From Prevotella sp. UBA4339 (lineage in GTDB: Bacteria > Bacteroidota > Bacteroidia > Bacteroidales > Bacteroidaceae), in NCBI GenBank assembly GCA_002393725.1, contig DGTJ01000115.1, positions 1 through 15,262 on the forward strand: a stretch of 15,262 nt of DNA. The letters run 5' to 3'. The notes under the pieces were generated by a model, which ran no database searches, had not been told where the DNA came from, and saw only the letters and a list, made by a program, of their open reading frames with translations. Position 1 is the first letter of the stretch; each line of letters starts with the position of its first letter. This document shows, one piece after another, positions 6,646 to 13,443 of the stretch. A program made the translations under genes and the position numbers.

Positions 6646-8294
6646 GTAAACTTGGTATATTCCTTACCATCCTTGCCTCTGAACTGCTGAATGACTGTGG
6701 GAACGGGTAGATCTTCGCGAGTAAAATCACTCATGGCCTGGTCAATCATGATTTTTGATCCCGTGAAGGTGTAGAACTCTGCATCCTGCGATGTTGGCTG
6801 TCCTTTCTCATCCCGTGTTTTCTCGAACTGGTAGGTTTCTTGTTCCTCACCATTGAAGTCCGTTGTCACAAATGTCTGGATGATTTTCTTGAATCTGATG
6901 GCCAGCACCTTTCCAGGCACTTGCTTAGGAATGTCTTGTATCTGTCCTGCAGAGTCAGACATGCTCACAGAAACGATCTGTTTCTCGATTTTCGAGTCCT
7001 GAATGACGTAGTCTTCAAGAAATAACTTGGTAGGAGCTGGTTTACCCCCCCCCGTTAACATTTCTTTGCATTTGGTTACTACCGATGAGAACGGCACTTT
7101 CTGCTCAGGGTTCATGCCCTGAAACGGCGGTCTTACCCGACGTTTCTTGATAATCTTACCTAATGATTTTTCCATACCTAATGACTTTATAAGGTTGATG
7201 CAATCAGCATGTTTGATGAATCCGAACCGAGAAGAAAGCTTTATTCTTATCTGTTCTTCATCAAACCCCTTCTTTTGCAACCGTCTCACGTGCCTAGCCA
7301 GTTCCTGTTTGTTACGTTTGCTCACTGCCACATGGTCATGGTAGAACACATAGCCACCGAGACGTATGCCCATCCAAATAGGACGTACGTTATAATCGGT
7401 GTTGACTGTCACATGCCAGTCACGAGACAAATGCATAATAGCAAGTTCCAGGATAATGTGAAGTGCCGTCTTGTCGGCGTGTCTGAAAAGGATATTGTCA
7501 ACAAAGCGGAAATAAAACGGGACACCTTCTTCAACGTAGCACTCAAACTTCCGTGACAAGTAGCCTGGTCCAAGACAAAGTTCTCGGTAATCAGCCTCGG
7601 TCTTCGCTGTACAGATGCGGTCAGTCACATAGCGTTGTGTCCAGTATGACATTTTCTCAGGGTCATTGCCAATATCGAAGAAACGCATAGCCAGCCTGTC
7701 AAACCTTGCGAGATAAATCTGGCCGAACAACTGTGCCACCTTGATGCCGAGTGGAGCCCCCTGAATGTAACTGTCAACCACTTTGAACATGAATGTAAGC
7801 AGTTTGCTAGGCTTTATCAGCCTCTCTAACGCATCCTTTAAGATGGCATGATCCATCATCGGAAAGTAGTGGTGAGCATCAATAGCGACATAAAACGACA
7901 TATCTTTCTGCGTCCAACCGTACAGTTCATTACGTAGGAAGCGGAACAAGCCATGAGTGCCCATATTGGGCTTCACGGCTGGTGCCCGCCAAGTAGAGTA
8001 GTCGTATATGGCTTTCTCGTATGGCAGTATGGTAGCGCTCTCCAATACGTGGTCTTCGATGGGAGCTTTGGCAAGCGTCCGCTTTTTCCTGTCAAAGATG
8101 ACCTTTTGGACATAGCCTTTAGGTTCCCAGGATTCATCGGCAATCTGCCTCACAATCTCCTCGAGGTTGTGTTGCAAGTCCGCATCGAAGGCCTTCACGT
8201 AGTCGCGCTGATGTTTCTGGTCGGAGTAATTGTCGTATGCCTTGATGGCATTTCCCATCGACTCATTCTCCCTGTTGTCGCGTATTCTACGCAT
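6642..8294 (-). CDS. Diversity-generating retroelement reverse transcriptase with extra C-terminal domain
   Basis: The enzyme copies TR RNA into cDNA with errors at adenines, and the cDNA then replaces VR. Fingers and palm motifs are in order: KAPIEDHVLESATILPYEKA with PNMGTHGLFRFLR (76-121), the first catalytic Asp139 in YVAIDAHHYFPMMDHAIL, and GAPLGIKVAQLFGQIYL (179-195). In that last motif LGIKVAQ replaces the QGxxxSP of other RTs and resembles the DGR-type [IVL]GxxxSQ with Ala for Ser. Next come the catalytic box RFVDN (263-267) and a primer-grip-like GIRLGGYVF (309-317). The second catalytic Asp is Asn267, which is unusual. DGR RTs are usually 300-420 aa; this one is 550 aa because of a beta-rich domain at about 425-550 that I do not recognise. 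A G9 run at residues 414-418 sits on the boundary. Met13 (8258) is an alternative start. TR lies 194 bp upstream. Confidence 0.93.
   Translation of the reverse strand: MRRIRDNRENESMGNAIKAYDNYSDQKHQRDYVKAFDADLQHNLEEIVRQIADESWEPKGYVQKVIFDRKKRTLAKAPIEDHVLESATILPYEKAIYDYSTWRAPAVKPNMGTHGLFRFLRNELYGWTQKDMSFYVAIDAHHYFPMMDHAILKDALERLIKPSKLLTFMFKVVDSYIQGAPLGIKVAQLFGQIYLARFDRLAMRFFDIGNDPEKMSYWTQRYVTDRICTAKTEADYRELCLGPGYLSRKFECYVEEGVPFYFRFVDNILFRHADKTALHIILELAIMHLSRDWHVTVNTDYNVRPIWMGIRLGGYVFYHDHVAVSKRNKQELARHVRRLQKKGFDEEQIRIKLSSRFGFIKHADCINLIKSLGMEKSLGKIIKKRRVRPPFQGMNPEQKVPFSSVVTKCKEMLTGGGKPAPTKLFLEDYVIQDSKIEKQIVSVSMSDSAGQIQDIPKQVPGKVLAIRFKKIIQTFVTTDFNGEEQETYQFEKTRDEKGQPTSQDAEFYTFTGSKIMIDQAMSDFTREDLPVPTVIQQFRGKDGKEYTKFT
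7045..7053 (-). repeat. G9 homopolymer at the RT domain boundary
   Basis: Nine C on the plus strand are nine G in the coding sequence, read as ACG GGG GGG GGT AAA (Thr414 to Lys418). One added G, or a -1 ribosomal slip, gives GGG TAA and ends the protein at residue 417. One lost G leads to a stop about 25 codons later. It is the longest G/C homopolymer I noticed in the window. Confidence 0.9.
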
Positions 8295-8487
8295 AAAGGC
8301 GTGGATCTTGTGGTTCTAAAAAGGGGTCTTGAAAGGGGTCTAAGAGTGGGTCTAAAAGTGGGTCTGGTGGGAGTCTGCGAAACCTCCCGACAGGTATGCC
8401 GCTCACCATACATGGTTACGAGGCTCGCTGCCATCTCAGCTATGTTCGACCTATGGGTCAGGCTCACTCCCTTATCTTTTATAGGTA
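8295..8487 (-). other. TR-to-RT spacer of the DGR transcript
   Basis: These 193 bases separate the TR 3' end from the RT start codon. In the Bordetella phage BPP-1 DGR the comparable spacer is required for cDNA priming and synthesis. This one contains a 12-bp tandem repeat (8318-8365) and a GGGAG/CTCCC stem (arms 8384-8388 and 8369-8373). No convincing gene lies in it: a minus-strand 90-codon open frame from 8467 crosses the RT start, but its Arg-Pro repeat is simply a product of the tandem repeat. Confidence 0.65.
8318..8365 (-). repeat. 12-bp tandem repeat, four copies, in the DGR leader
   Basis: On the minus strand the unit reads AGACCC followed by a pyrimidine-rich stretch of six: AGACCCACTTTT, AGACCCACTCTT, AGACCCCTTTCA, AGACCCCTTTTT. 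Partial units flank it at 8366-8376 and near 8312-8317. It lies 24 bases before the RT start codon, on the transcript that carries TR. Confidence 0.85.
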
Positions 8488-8611
8488 TCGTTTAGGAACG
8501 CGCCCCGGTTCGCATTGGCATCCGAGACCGCATTGTTGCCATTGAGGTACACCGAGCCCGCATTGTCACCATTGTTGGCATTGCCCAGCAATACGGCACC
8601 ACGCAAACCGC
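8488..8611 (-). ncRNA. DGR template repeat (TR)
   Basis: A non-coding copy of the end of the target gene. It aligns without gaps to VR at 8885-9008: 103 of 124 bases are identical, and all 21 differences lie at A in the TR coding strand. If read in the VR frame it is rich in AAT/AAC codons (nine Asn), the standard TR design. Such codons reach many residues by A changes but never a stop. The conservative core is 8494-8611 with 18 differences. The shared GC-rich end CGGGGCGCGTTCCT (8507-8494) is the likely initiation-of-mutagenic-homology element. The RNA would be both template and part of the cDNA priming structure. Confidence 0.96.
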
Positions 8612-8651
8612 GCTTGGGAGTTCTACCTACTTTTACTTAGAAAAGCAGGTG

Positions 8652-8682
8652 CAAAGTTACACTTTTTATGTCAATTCAGCAA
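8652..8682 (-). promoter_or_regulatory. Candidate promoter for TR and the reverse transcriptase
   Basis: A -7 box TAACTTTG (8659-8652) and a TTG (8682-8680) 20 bases upstream fit Bacteroidetes promoter spacing. Transcription would begin near 8645, about 35 bases before TR. It lies in an A/T-rich gap after the hairpin chain that follows the target gene, so TR-RT appears to be a separate transcription unit. Confidence 0.6.
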
Positions 8683-8743
8683 GTCAAAGAGCGAATTTGA
8701 TTATTTATTTAATAATTATTGTCTGAAATTTCAAATATCGTCG

Positions 8744-8822
8744 ACCGCTTCGCGGTATCGACCGCCCTATCGGGCGGGGGCGCTATCGCGCCGGTGTTCT
8801 TTGCGCTCCGCGCTTGCTGCGC
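8744..8822 (-). repeat. Chain of four small GC-rich hairpins after the target gene
   Basis: In minus-strand order: GCGC/GCGC around a 5-nt loop (8822-8810), GGCGC GATA GCGCC (8792-8779), CCGCCC GATA GGGCGG (8777-8762), and ACCGC GAA GCGGT (8756-8744). The two middle hairpins share the tetraloop GATA. The chain begins 14 bases after the target stop. It is followed by A/T-rich sequence but no clean T-run, so it may be a processing or stability element, a weak terminator, or a DGR element. Confidence 0.65.
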
Positions 8823-8835
8823 CCCCTTTGCCTAC

Positions 8836-10254
8836 TCAGTTTTCCACGTACCACACTGGTTTCGTCGTGAACGCCTCTGCGTATTCGCAGAGGAACGCGC
8901 CCCGGTACGCAGCGGCACCCGAGACCGCATGGCCGCCACGGAGGCACACCGAGCCCGCACCGCCACCATCGCCGGCATCGCCCAGCAACACGGCACCACG
9001 CAAACCGCTTGTGGCGGCTGGATTGTAATAGCCGTCGCCGTAGAATGTGCTGGAGCTGCCGCCCAGCTCTTCCTTCGGGAAGAATGCCAGATTCTTCAGC
9101 GTGTACTCCTTCGCGTACTGCCATCCGGCAGCTGAAGCGACCGGCCCTTTGCCAATCTGTGTCAGACCTGCGACGCTTGAAAGGTTCATCTGTGAGCCGT
9201 CAATGTTGTCGCTTACATAGAGCGTTTGCGATTTGTCCGGATTGCACTGAAGCAACATGTTCTCGCTCATTGCTGTGAGATACTTGTAATCATTCTTCAG
9301 TCCGTAGAATGACGGAATGTTGCCGATGGTCTTTTGATTGCCGTTGTCGTTGATGGTGGTACTGAGCAGTCCTGTGAAGTCGCCCTGGTCAATGCCAATG
9401 TTCAATTTTGCGTAGGGGTAATACTTCCATGCGTGTTCCCAATCTGTTGGCATGTCGATGCCTTCTCCTGTGCCTCCCTGGCGCAGTCCGTTGGCATCCA
9501 GCTTGGCATTGAAAGCAGCCTGAATGTTACGGTTGCCGAATATGATGCGCTTCAGGGCAGCCGTGATATACTGCATGACGCGCTCATTGGCAAACCACAG
9601 TGTGCCGTTCTTACGAGCAGCTGTACGGAATGCTGCGATTTCCATGTTCGTGGCTGGCATGCAAAGCTGTGAGTTGAATAAGCCATCGAGTGTTGCATCA
9701 TTGTTGCCTCCACGGAACTGTGCCGTGCTGTTGACCACGCTCATCAGCTTGGCGTTTGTGCGGTCCATAGCGGCATAGCCAGCACAGGAACGGCTACCCA
9801 CGGGGATGTAGTAGTTCCAGAAGCCAGGACGCGGTCCACCGAGAGATACTGTCTCATAGAGGTAGTTGTCATCCTCGTACACCTGATAGTAGAAAGGCAC
9901 GTTCCAGCCCCACTGATAGTGTCCGGCACCTCCCGTAAGGTCGGCAGCGCCACCGTTTTCGAGCAGATTATGGTTTGTTGGCGACAGTTTTGTGCGCTGG
10001 TGGGCATCGGTTACGAGGTAACCACCCAGTCCAAGCTGCTTTGCCAGCGTCTGGCCAAGGTCGAAGTCACCGACGGGCGAGCCGACGGGCGATGCATTTC
10101 CCTTAGCCCACTTGCGACCAAACCAAGGCAGGCTGCCGCTTACCTGTGACACGGCAATAAGGCCCGTCTTACCGGCCTTCGTGTCATAGCCCAGAATATA
10201 GGTGTTAGCACCTACGTTCAGGCCTTCGATTTCTTTCATCTTAATCTTGTCCAT
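8836..10254 (-). CDS. DGR target protein: tail-tip receptor-binding protein with C-type-lectin-like variable domain
   Basis: A 472-aa protein whose C-terminal domain holds the variable repeat. In BPP-1 the equivalent protein (Mtd) binds the host receptor through a C-type lectin fold. Here the domain runs FYGDGYYNPAATSGLRGAVL, then the variable positions (residues 426-456), RGAFLC and a short closing VWYVEN. The framework GLRGA and RGAF is typical of DGR lectin-type targets. Thirteen residues differ from what TR would encode: 426, 428, 429, 431, 432, 437, 439, 441, 442, 446, 448, 450 and 456. The N-terminal 400 residues are Gly/Asn/Tyr-rich and probably attach to the tail. The start at 10254 is chosen because it lies 13 nt after the previous stop with an A/T-rich leader. 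An in-frame upstream ATG at 10422 would run 56 codons back through the previous gene and is unlikely. Confidence 0.93.
   Translation of the reverse strand: MDKIKMKEIEGLNVGANTYILGYDTKAGKTGLIAVSQVSGSLPWFGRKWAKGNASPVGSPVGDFDLGQTLAKQLGLGGYLVTDAHQRTKLSPTNHNLLENGGAADLTGGAGHYQWGWNVPFYYQVYEDDNYLYETVSLGGPRPGFWNYYIPVGSRSCAGYAAMDRTNAKLMSVVNSTAQFRGGNNDATLDGLFNSQLCMPATNMEIAAFRTAARKNGTLWFANERVMQYITAALKRIIFGNRNIQAAFNAKLDANGLRQGGTGEGIDMPTDWEHAWKYYPYAKLNIGIDQGDFTGLLSTTINDNGNQKTIGNIPSFYGLKNDYKYLTAMSENMLLQCNPDKSQTLYVSDNIDGSQMNLSSVAGLTQIGKGPVASAAGWQYAKEYTLKNLAFFPKEELGGSSSTFYGDGYYNPAATSGLRGAVLLGDAGDGGGAGSVCLRGGHAVSGAAAYRGAFLCEYAEAFTTKPVWYVEN
8874..8893 (-). repeat. Perfect 8-bp hairpin at the 3' end of VR
   Basis: CCTCTGCG, loop AATA, CGCAGAGG on the coding strand. 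DGR recipient sites are known to need a stem-loop of about 7-10 bp with a 4-nt loop just downstream of VR (described for BPP-1). TR has no such palindrome at the same place. Here the upstream arm overlaps the last bases of the VR/TR homology. Confidence 0.85.
8885..9008 (-). repeat. DGR variable repeat (VR)
   Basis: The recipient of mutagenic retrohoming, coding for residues about 416-457 of the target protein. Relative to TR, the coding strand shows 15 A-to-G, 4 A-to-C and 2 A-to-T changes and no change at C, G or T. The homology stops abruptly at 9008 on the upstream side. It fades at 8885-8890 on the downstream side, where three consecutive changed bases coincide with the hairpin arm, so the conservative core is 8891-9008. 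Confidence 0.96.
8891..8904 (-). promoter_or_regulatory. Probable initiation-of-mutagenic-homology (IMH) element
   Basis: CGGGGCGCGTTCCT is identical in VR (8904-8891) and TR (8507-8494) and is where the two repeats begin to diverge downstream. In BPP-1 a GC-rich element at the VR 3' end sets the direction of transfer. Assignment is by position and composition. Confidence 0.6.
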
Positions 10255-10267
10255 AAAAGTATTTGAA

Positions 10268-12157
10268 TTAGAAAATAGCTGTCGATTCGATACATACCCA
10301 GAAGTAGTGGTACTCGTTGTTCTCCGGGTGAAGAATATCTTGTGAAGAACACAGCCGCATTGAGTGATAGGCGTGTTTCCTTCCGTTGCTGACAGTGAAT
10401 CCGGGATGGGAATAGTGTGCACCCACGTTCACAATCAGGTCATCTCCTTCTGCATACACCCCGTGGAAGTCAGGGTTTGCGTCAGCGTTTACTGCCTGTG
10501 CAAAGCACAGCCTTTCCGGATATTCGTTGACGGTTGTCGTTACATTCACTTCTTCAGGTGTTGACGCACAGCTTACGTATGTGTCTCCTCCCCTGTGATT
10601 ATAGACTTCCACCGTTTTTCCAGGGTATAGTGAAGGTGCCGGGAGGTAAATACTGTCGTCCTGATGATAGAACACGTATATTTTCTGTGCCGTTCCCGTA
10701 CATTTTACGATTCCTGTTTCCCAGTCTTCATAGACAGGTACTGCCGTAATGCGTCTCAAGAAGGCCAGCTTTTCCGTTTCCTCTAAAAGGCTGATCAGTG
10801 TTCCGTCCGTAAGGCTGTCGAGCATGTTCTGGTCACTTTCCTCCTGTATGAGTCTCCCCTCTTGTGCCATATATGCGTAGAATTCCCTCAGTTTTTCCTG
10901 ACTCATCACTGCAACCCATTTACAATCTTTATCCCAATTCGAACTTATATACAAGCTATCGGCTTTCACTGTCCCTTCGACGTGAGCCGCCTGCATGTAG
11001 GCTTCCCCCGTTTTGAAGTCAAATGCCAGGTTCGGCAGGAAGTTCATTCCTGTGCTATCGCCGGGGTGCTCCGTGTCGAAGCGTGTATAGTCTTCCGACC
11101 ATGCCCCTGCCTGTTTTCCGTGCTGTGAGATCATCCAGTCGCCGTTGACAATGACCGATCCGAGCTTTGCGAATGCGGCGAAGAGGACTTTTGTAAACAC
11201 GAACTCGAAGCCATAGGCCACGATCCATGCGCTATTCTGGTCTGGACTCTGGCCTCCTGCTACAATTACTCCCACATCCTTCGGGTAGTAGTAGATATCT
11301 GCATACTCCACCACGGGGATATTCCTCTCCGTGCGTTCATAGCTTCTTTCCACACTCCATTTCCCAGCAGGGAACCACCACGGACCTGTTTCTCCTTGCG
11401 CACCGTGTTTCACCACGGGTATGGGCGGCAGTTCAAGGACAACTTCAGCCGCAGATACCGATGCACCTCTTACGAGCCTAAAGGACAGGGTTCTTTCCGT
11501 TGACCTTACGATTGAAGCGGAAAGGGTTAGCGTGTTGTCTCTGTAGGCCGAGCTCGAGGGCGTTGTCCAGTTGCCGCTATCTCGGCAGTACTGGATCCAG
11601 TGTCCACACCCGTCTGTCAGGGTTCTGTTTCCCAACGGCAGCGGTGTGCGCGTCATACCCTCTATTCTGTATGCATCGACGGTGACGGCTTCTGTCAGAA
11701 CATTTCCTTTGCTGTCTGCAGACAGTACGCTTACGCTCGTTATGAGCCCGTAGATAACAGGATTATCCCCTTTTTCCCCCTCTTTTTTCGCGACTATCAT
11801 GAATGACCTCGTAGTGTGCAGCTCTTTGCCATTGTCGGTGACTGTGAACGCCACTTTCACCTCTCCTTCGAAACTGCTTGCCGGAGTCGAAGCTTCAATT
11901 CCCACATGGAATGCGTGTACGGAATCGTCGTAAGCTACATCGGCTCCTGACGGGCTGCTGATGATGACGGGCGTGTAATGTGCTATGGCTCTTCCGTCCG
12001 CCATGACAGTAGCATTGACGAAAGTGCCAATCTCGCTTTTGCTCAGACCATCCTCTCCAGTCTCCACCCAGAGCACTGGAGGAGAGAATACCGCCACGGC
12101 AGGAGTTAGTCCGTCTTCTGGAGCAGGCAGCAGGTTCTTGATCTTCGATAGTTGCAT
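10268..12157 (-). CDS. Phage tail fibre/tip structural protein, 629 aa
   Basis: The N-terminal half (about 1-260) is beta-rich with Ig-like character, for example VSVLSADSKGNVLTEAVTVD. A short GAQGETG hinge near residue 273 leads into GPWWFPAGKWSVERSYERTE with VVEYADIYYYPKDVGVIVAG, a Trp/Tyr-rich module resembling CBM5/12-type repeats. Then follow VLFAAFAKLGSVIVNGDWMI, SQHGK and NLAFDFKTGEAYMQAAHVEG, a sequence style I associate with Bacteroidales prophage tail proteins that act as fibres or fibre-anchoring parts. It starts 3 bases after the previous stop and ends 13 bases before the DGR target gene, so it probably shares a transcript and the tail tip with the target. It is unlikely to be enzymatic. 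Confidence 0.75.
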   Translation of the reverse strand: MQLSKIKNLLPAPEDGLTPAVAVFSPPVLWVETGEDGLSKSEIGTFVNATVMADGRAIAHYTPVIISSPSGADVAYDDSVHAFHVGIEASTPASSFEGEVKVAFTVTDNGKELHTTRSFMIVAKKEGEKGDNPVIYGLITSVSVLSADSKGNVLTEAVTVDAYRIEGMTRTPLPLGNRTLTDGCGHWIQYCRDSGNWTTPSSSAYRDNTLTLSASIVRSTERTLSFRLVRGASVSAAEVVLELPPIPVVKHGAQGETGPWWFPAGKWSVERSYERTERNIPVVEYADIYYYPKDVGVIVAGGQSPDQNSAWIVAYGFEFVFTKVLFAAFAKLGSVIVNGDWMISQHGKQAGAWSEDYTRFDTEHPGDSTGMNFLPNLAFDFKTGEAYMQAAHVEGTVKADSLYISSNWDKDCKWVAVMSQEKLREFYAYMAQEGRLIQEESDQNMLDSLTDGTLISLLEETEKLAFLRRITAVPVYEDWETGIVKCTGTAQKIYVFYHQDDSIYLPAPSLYPGKTVEVYNHRGGDTYVSCASTPEEVNVTTTVNEYPERLCFAQAVNADANPDFHGVYAEGDDLIVNVGAHYSHPGFTVSNGRKHAYHSMRLCSSQDILHPENNEYHYFWVCIESTAIF

Positions 12158-12160
12158 GTC

Positions 12161-13246
12161 TTACGGTCTGCTTGCTTGGATCCTTGTGGCGATACCGCCA
12201 TACTGAGTCAGTTTCTCGTATGTGATGCCCGTCTCGTTAATCTCTGTAATGGTGTCGCCGGTCTTCTGTGATACCAAAGTGTAGGTGAACGTCCACCCCT
12301 CAGAGGCCGTCACGTCTTCATCTTCTTCTCCAACGCCGTTGTGACGTTTATACACCTTCGGCGTGAAGGACACCGTCTCACCCCGCTTCACCGTGTCACC
12401 GGCTATTGAGCAGCCGTCCACGATATAGTAGGGGTCATGCTCGTCGGTGGGATTCACCGTGGCATAGTACGACTTGCCGAGATAGACGGCCTTTGCGCGG
12501 AACAGTTCTGAACCGTCCACTGCAGCCTCGTAGAGCGTGAGGCTGTTGCCGTTGATGACCGTCACGCCTGCCTGGTTGGCTACAGCCTCCCAGCCGTTGG
12601 TACCGAAATGCTCGAAGGTAATCACGGCATCATTAATGGATGCACCTGTTGACATCATCTGCAGCATGGCCGTATAGGTCAGTGACTCTTGATCGTCAGA
12701 AATCACCTCGTCGCCAGTGCCATCAGCACCGGTCACCGACACCAGCAGCTGGTAGGCATTGCCCACGACCTGCTGCACAGGAATCATCTGTTCACATACG
12801 AAAGGCTTGCCGGTGTATGTTCCCTGGTAGTAGATATAAATATCGGTGGCGATATTGTTCTGCGGTGTCACCAGATTGGCTTTTATCTTCAGTCCGGGGA
12901 ACTTTTTGCCGTTCATAGTCACTTCAGTTAGCTCGAAACGGTCGGCAAAGGCTGCCTTCACCGTACCATCAGCATCGAGGATGCCGTTGTTGTCGGCGAT
13001 GTTGTTGAAGTACCATTGTCCACCGGCAGCAGGTACGACCACGGCACCGGCCTTCCCGGAGTACGGCTGCGGAAAGAGTGTTGCCGGATAACTGGAGAAG
13101 TCGGTGTTCGACACGACTCTTGTCTGGGCATCGTAATATTGCTGCAGGCCGTGTCCTGTAGCTATCTGCACACCCATTCTCGGTGTGATTGTGTCGCCGT
13201 CCTCATAGGCGTACAGGGTCTTGATTTTCGATACGTTATTATTCAT
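12161..13246 (-). CDS. Phage structural protein, 361 aa, beta-rich
   Basis: No family recognised with confidence. The protein has no signal peptide or membrane segment and consists of alternating beta-strand-like stretches (TDIYIYYQGTYTGKPFVCEQ, WTFTYTLVSQKTGDTITEIN). A C-terminal region at about 265-350 looks like an Ig-like domain, with GDTVKRGETVSFTPKVYKRH in it. It overlaps the 66-aa gene upstream by 4 bp (ATGA) and is followed 3 bases later by the tail-fibre-like gene. A baseplate or fibre-support role is inferred from context. Confidence 0.7.
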   Translation of the reverse strand: MNNNVSKIKTLYAYEDGDTITPRMGVQIATGHGLQQYYDAQTRVVSNTDFSSYPATLFPQPYSGKAGAVVVPAAGGQWYFNNIADNNGILDADGTVKAAFADRFELTEVTMNGKKFPGLKIKANLVTPQNNIATDIYIYYQGTYTGKPFVCEQMIPVQQVVGNAYQLLVSVTGADGTGDEVISDDQESLTYTAMLQMMSTGASINDAVITFEHFGTNGWEAVANQAGVTVINGNSLTLYEAAVDGSELFRAKAVYLGKSYYATVNPTDEHDPYYIVDGCSIAGDTVKRGETVSFTPKVYKRHNGVGEEDEDVTASEGWTFTYTLVSQKTGDTITEINETGITYEKLTQYGGIATRIQASRP

Positions 13247-13443
13247 TTCTTCAGTGTTTTAATAAAATCCAACGCTTCTTTTTCATTCACGGGGACTGCA
13301 CGAGCGAGGAAGTCTGCCGTGGCACAGGCGAAGTCGCCCGAATGCACCAGGTACCCGTCCTTTGCCGTCCCCTGCCTGAATTCAGCCACGCCGAGGCGCA
13401 GCGCATCATCGTGACTTACTACATAATACTGTATTGCTTTCAT
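13243..13443 (-). CDS. Small 66-aa protein in the tail operon
   Basis: It overlaps both neighbours by 4 bp (ATGA at each end), which strongly supports that it is a real, coupled gene. The sequence contains MKAIQYYVVSHDDALRLGVA and a C-terminal helix ending in KTLKK. It has no membrane segment or cysteine pair. Between two structural genes it could be an assembly factor or minor tail component. Function unknown. Confidence 0.7.
   Translation of the reverse strand: MKAIQYYVVSHDDALRLGVAEFRQGTAKDGYLVHSGDFACATADFLARAVPVNEKEALDFIKTLKK

Noticed and set aside
8195..8467. Minus-strand 90-codon open frame with an Arg-Pro repeat between TR and RT
   Set aside because: The repeat residues follow directly from the 12-bp tandem DNA repeat. 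The frame runs into the RT gene in another frame, and it lies in the expected non-coding DGR spacer.
8718..9135. Plus-strand Ala-rich open frame across VR
   Set aside because: It is an antisense shadow of VR and the hairpin chain. VR substitutions follow the codon logic of the minus-strand frame (AAT/AAC codons in TR, no stops).
10255..10422. Upstream in-frame ATG extending the DGR target by 56 codons
   Set aside because: It would overlap the coding end of the 629-aa gene by about 155 bp, and the added residues are low in order. ATG at 10254 follows the previous stop by 13 nt with a normal leader.
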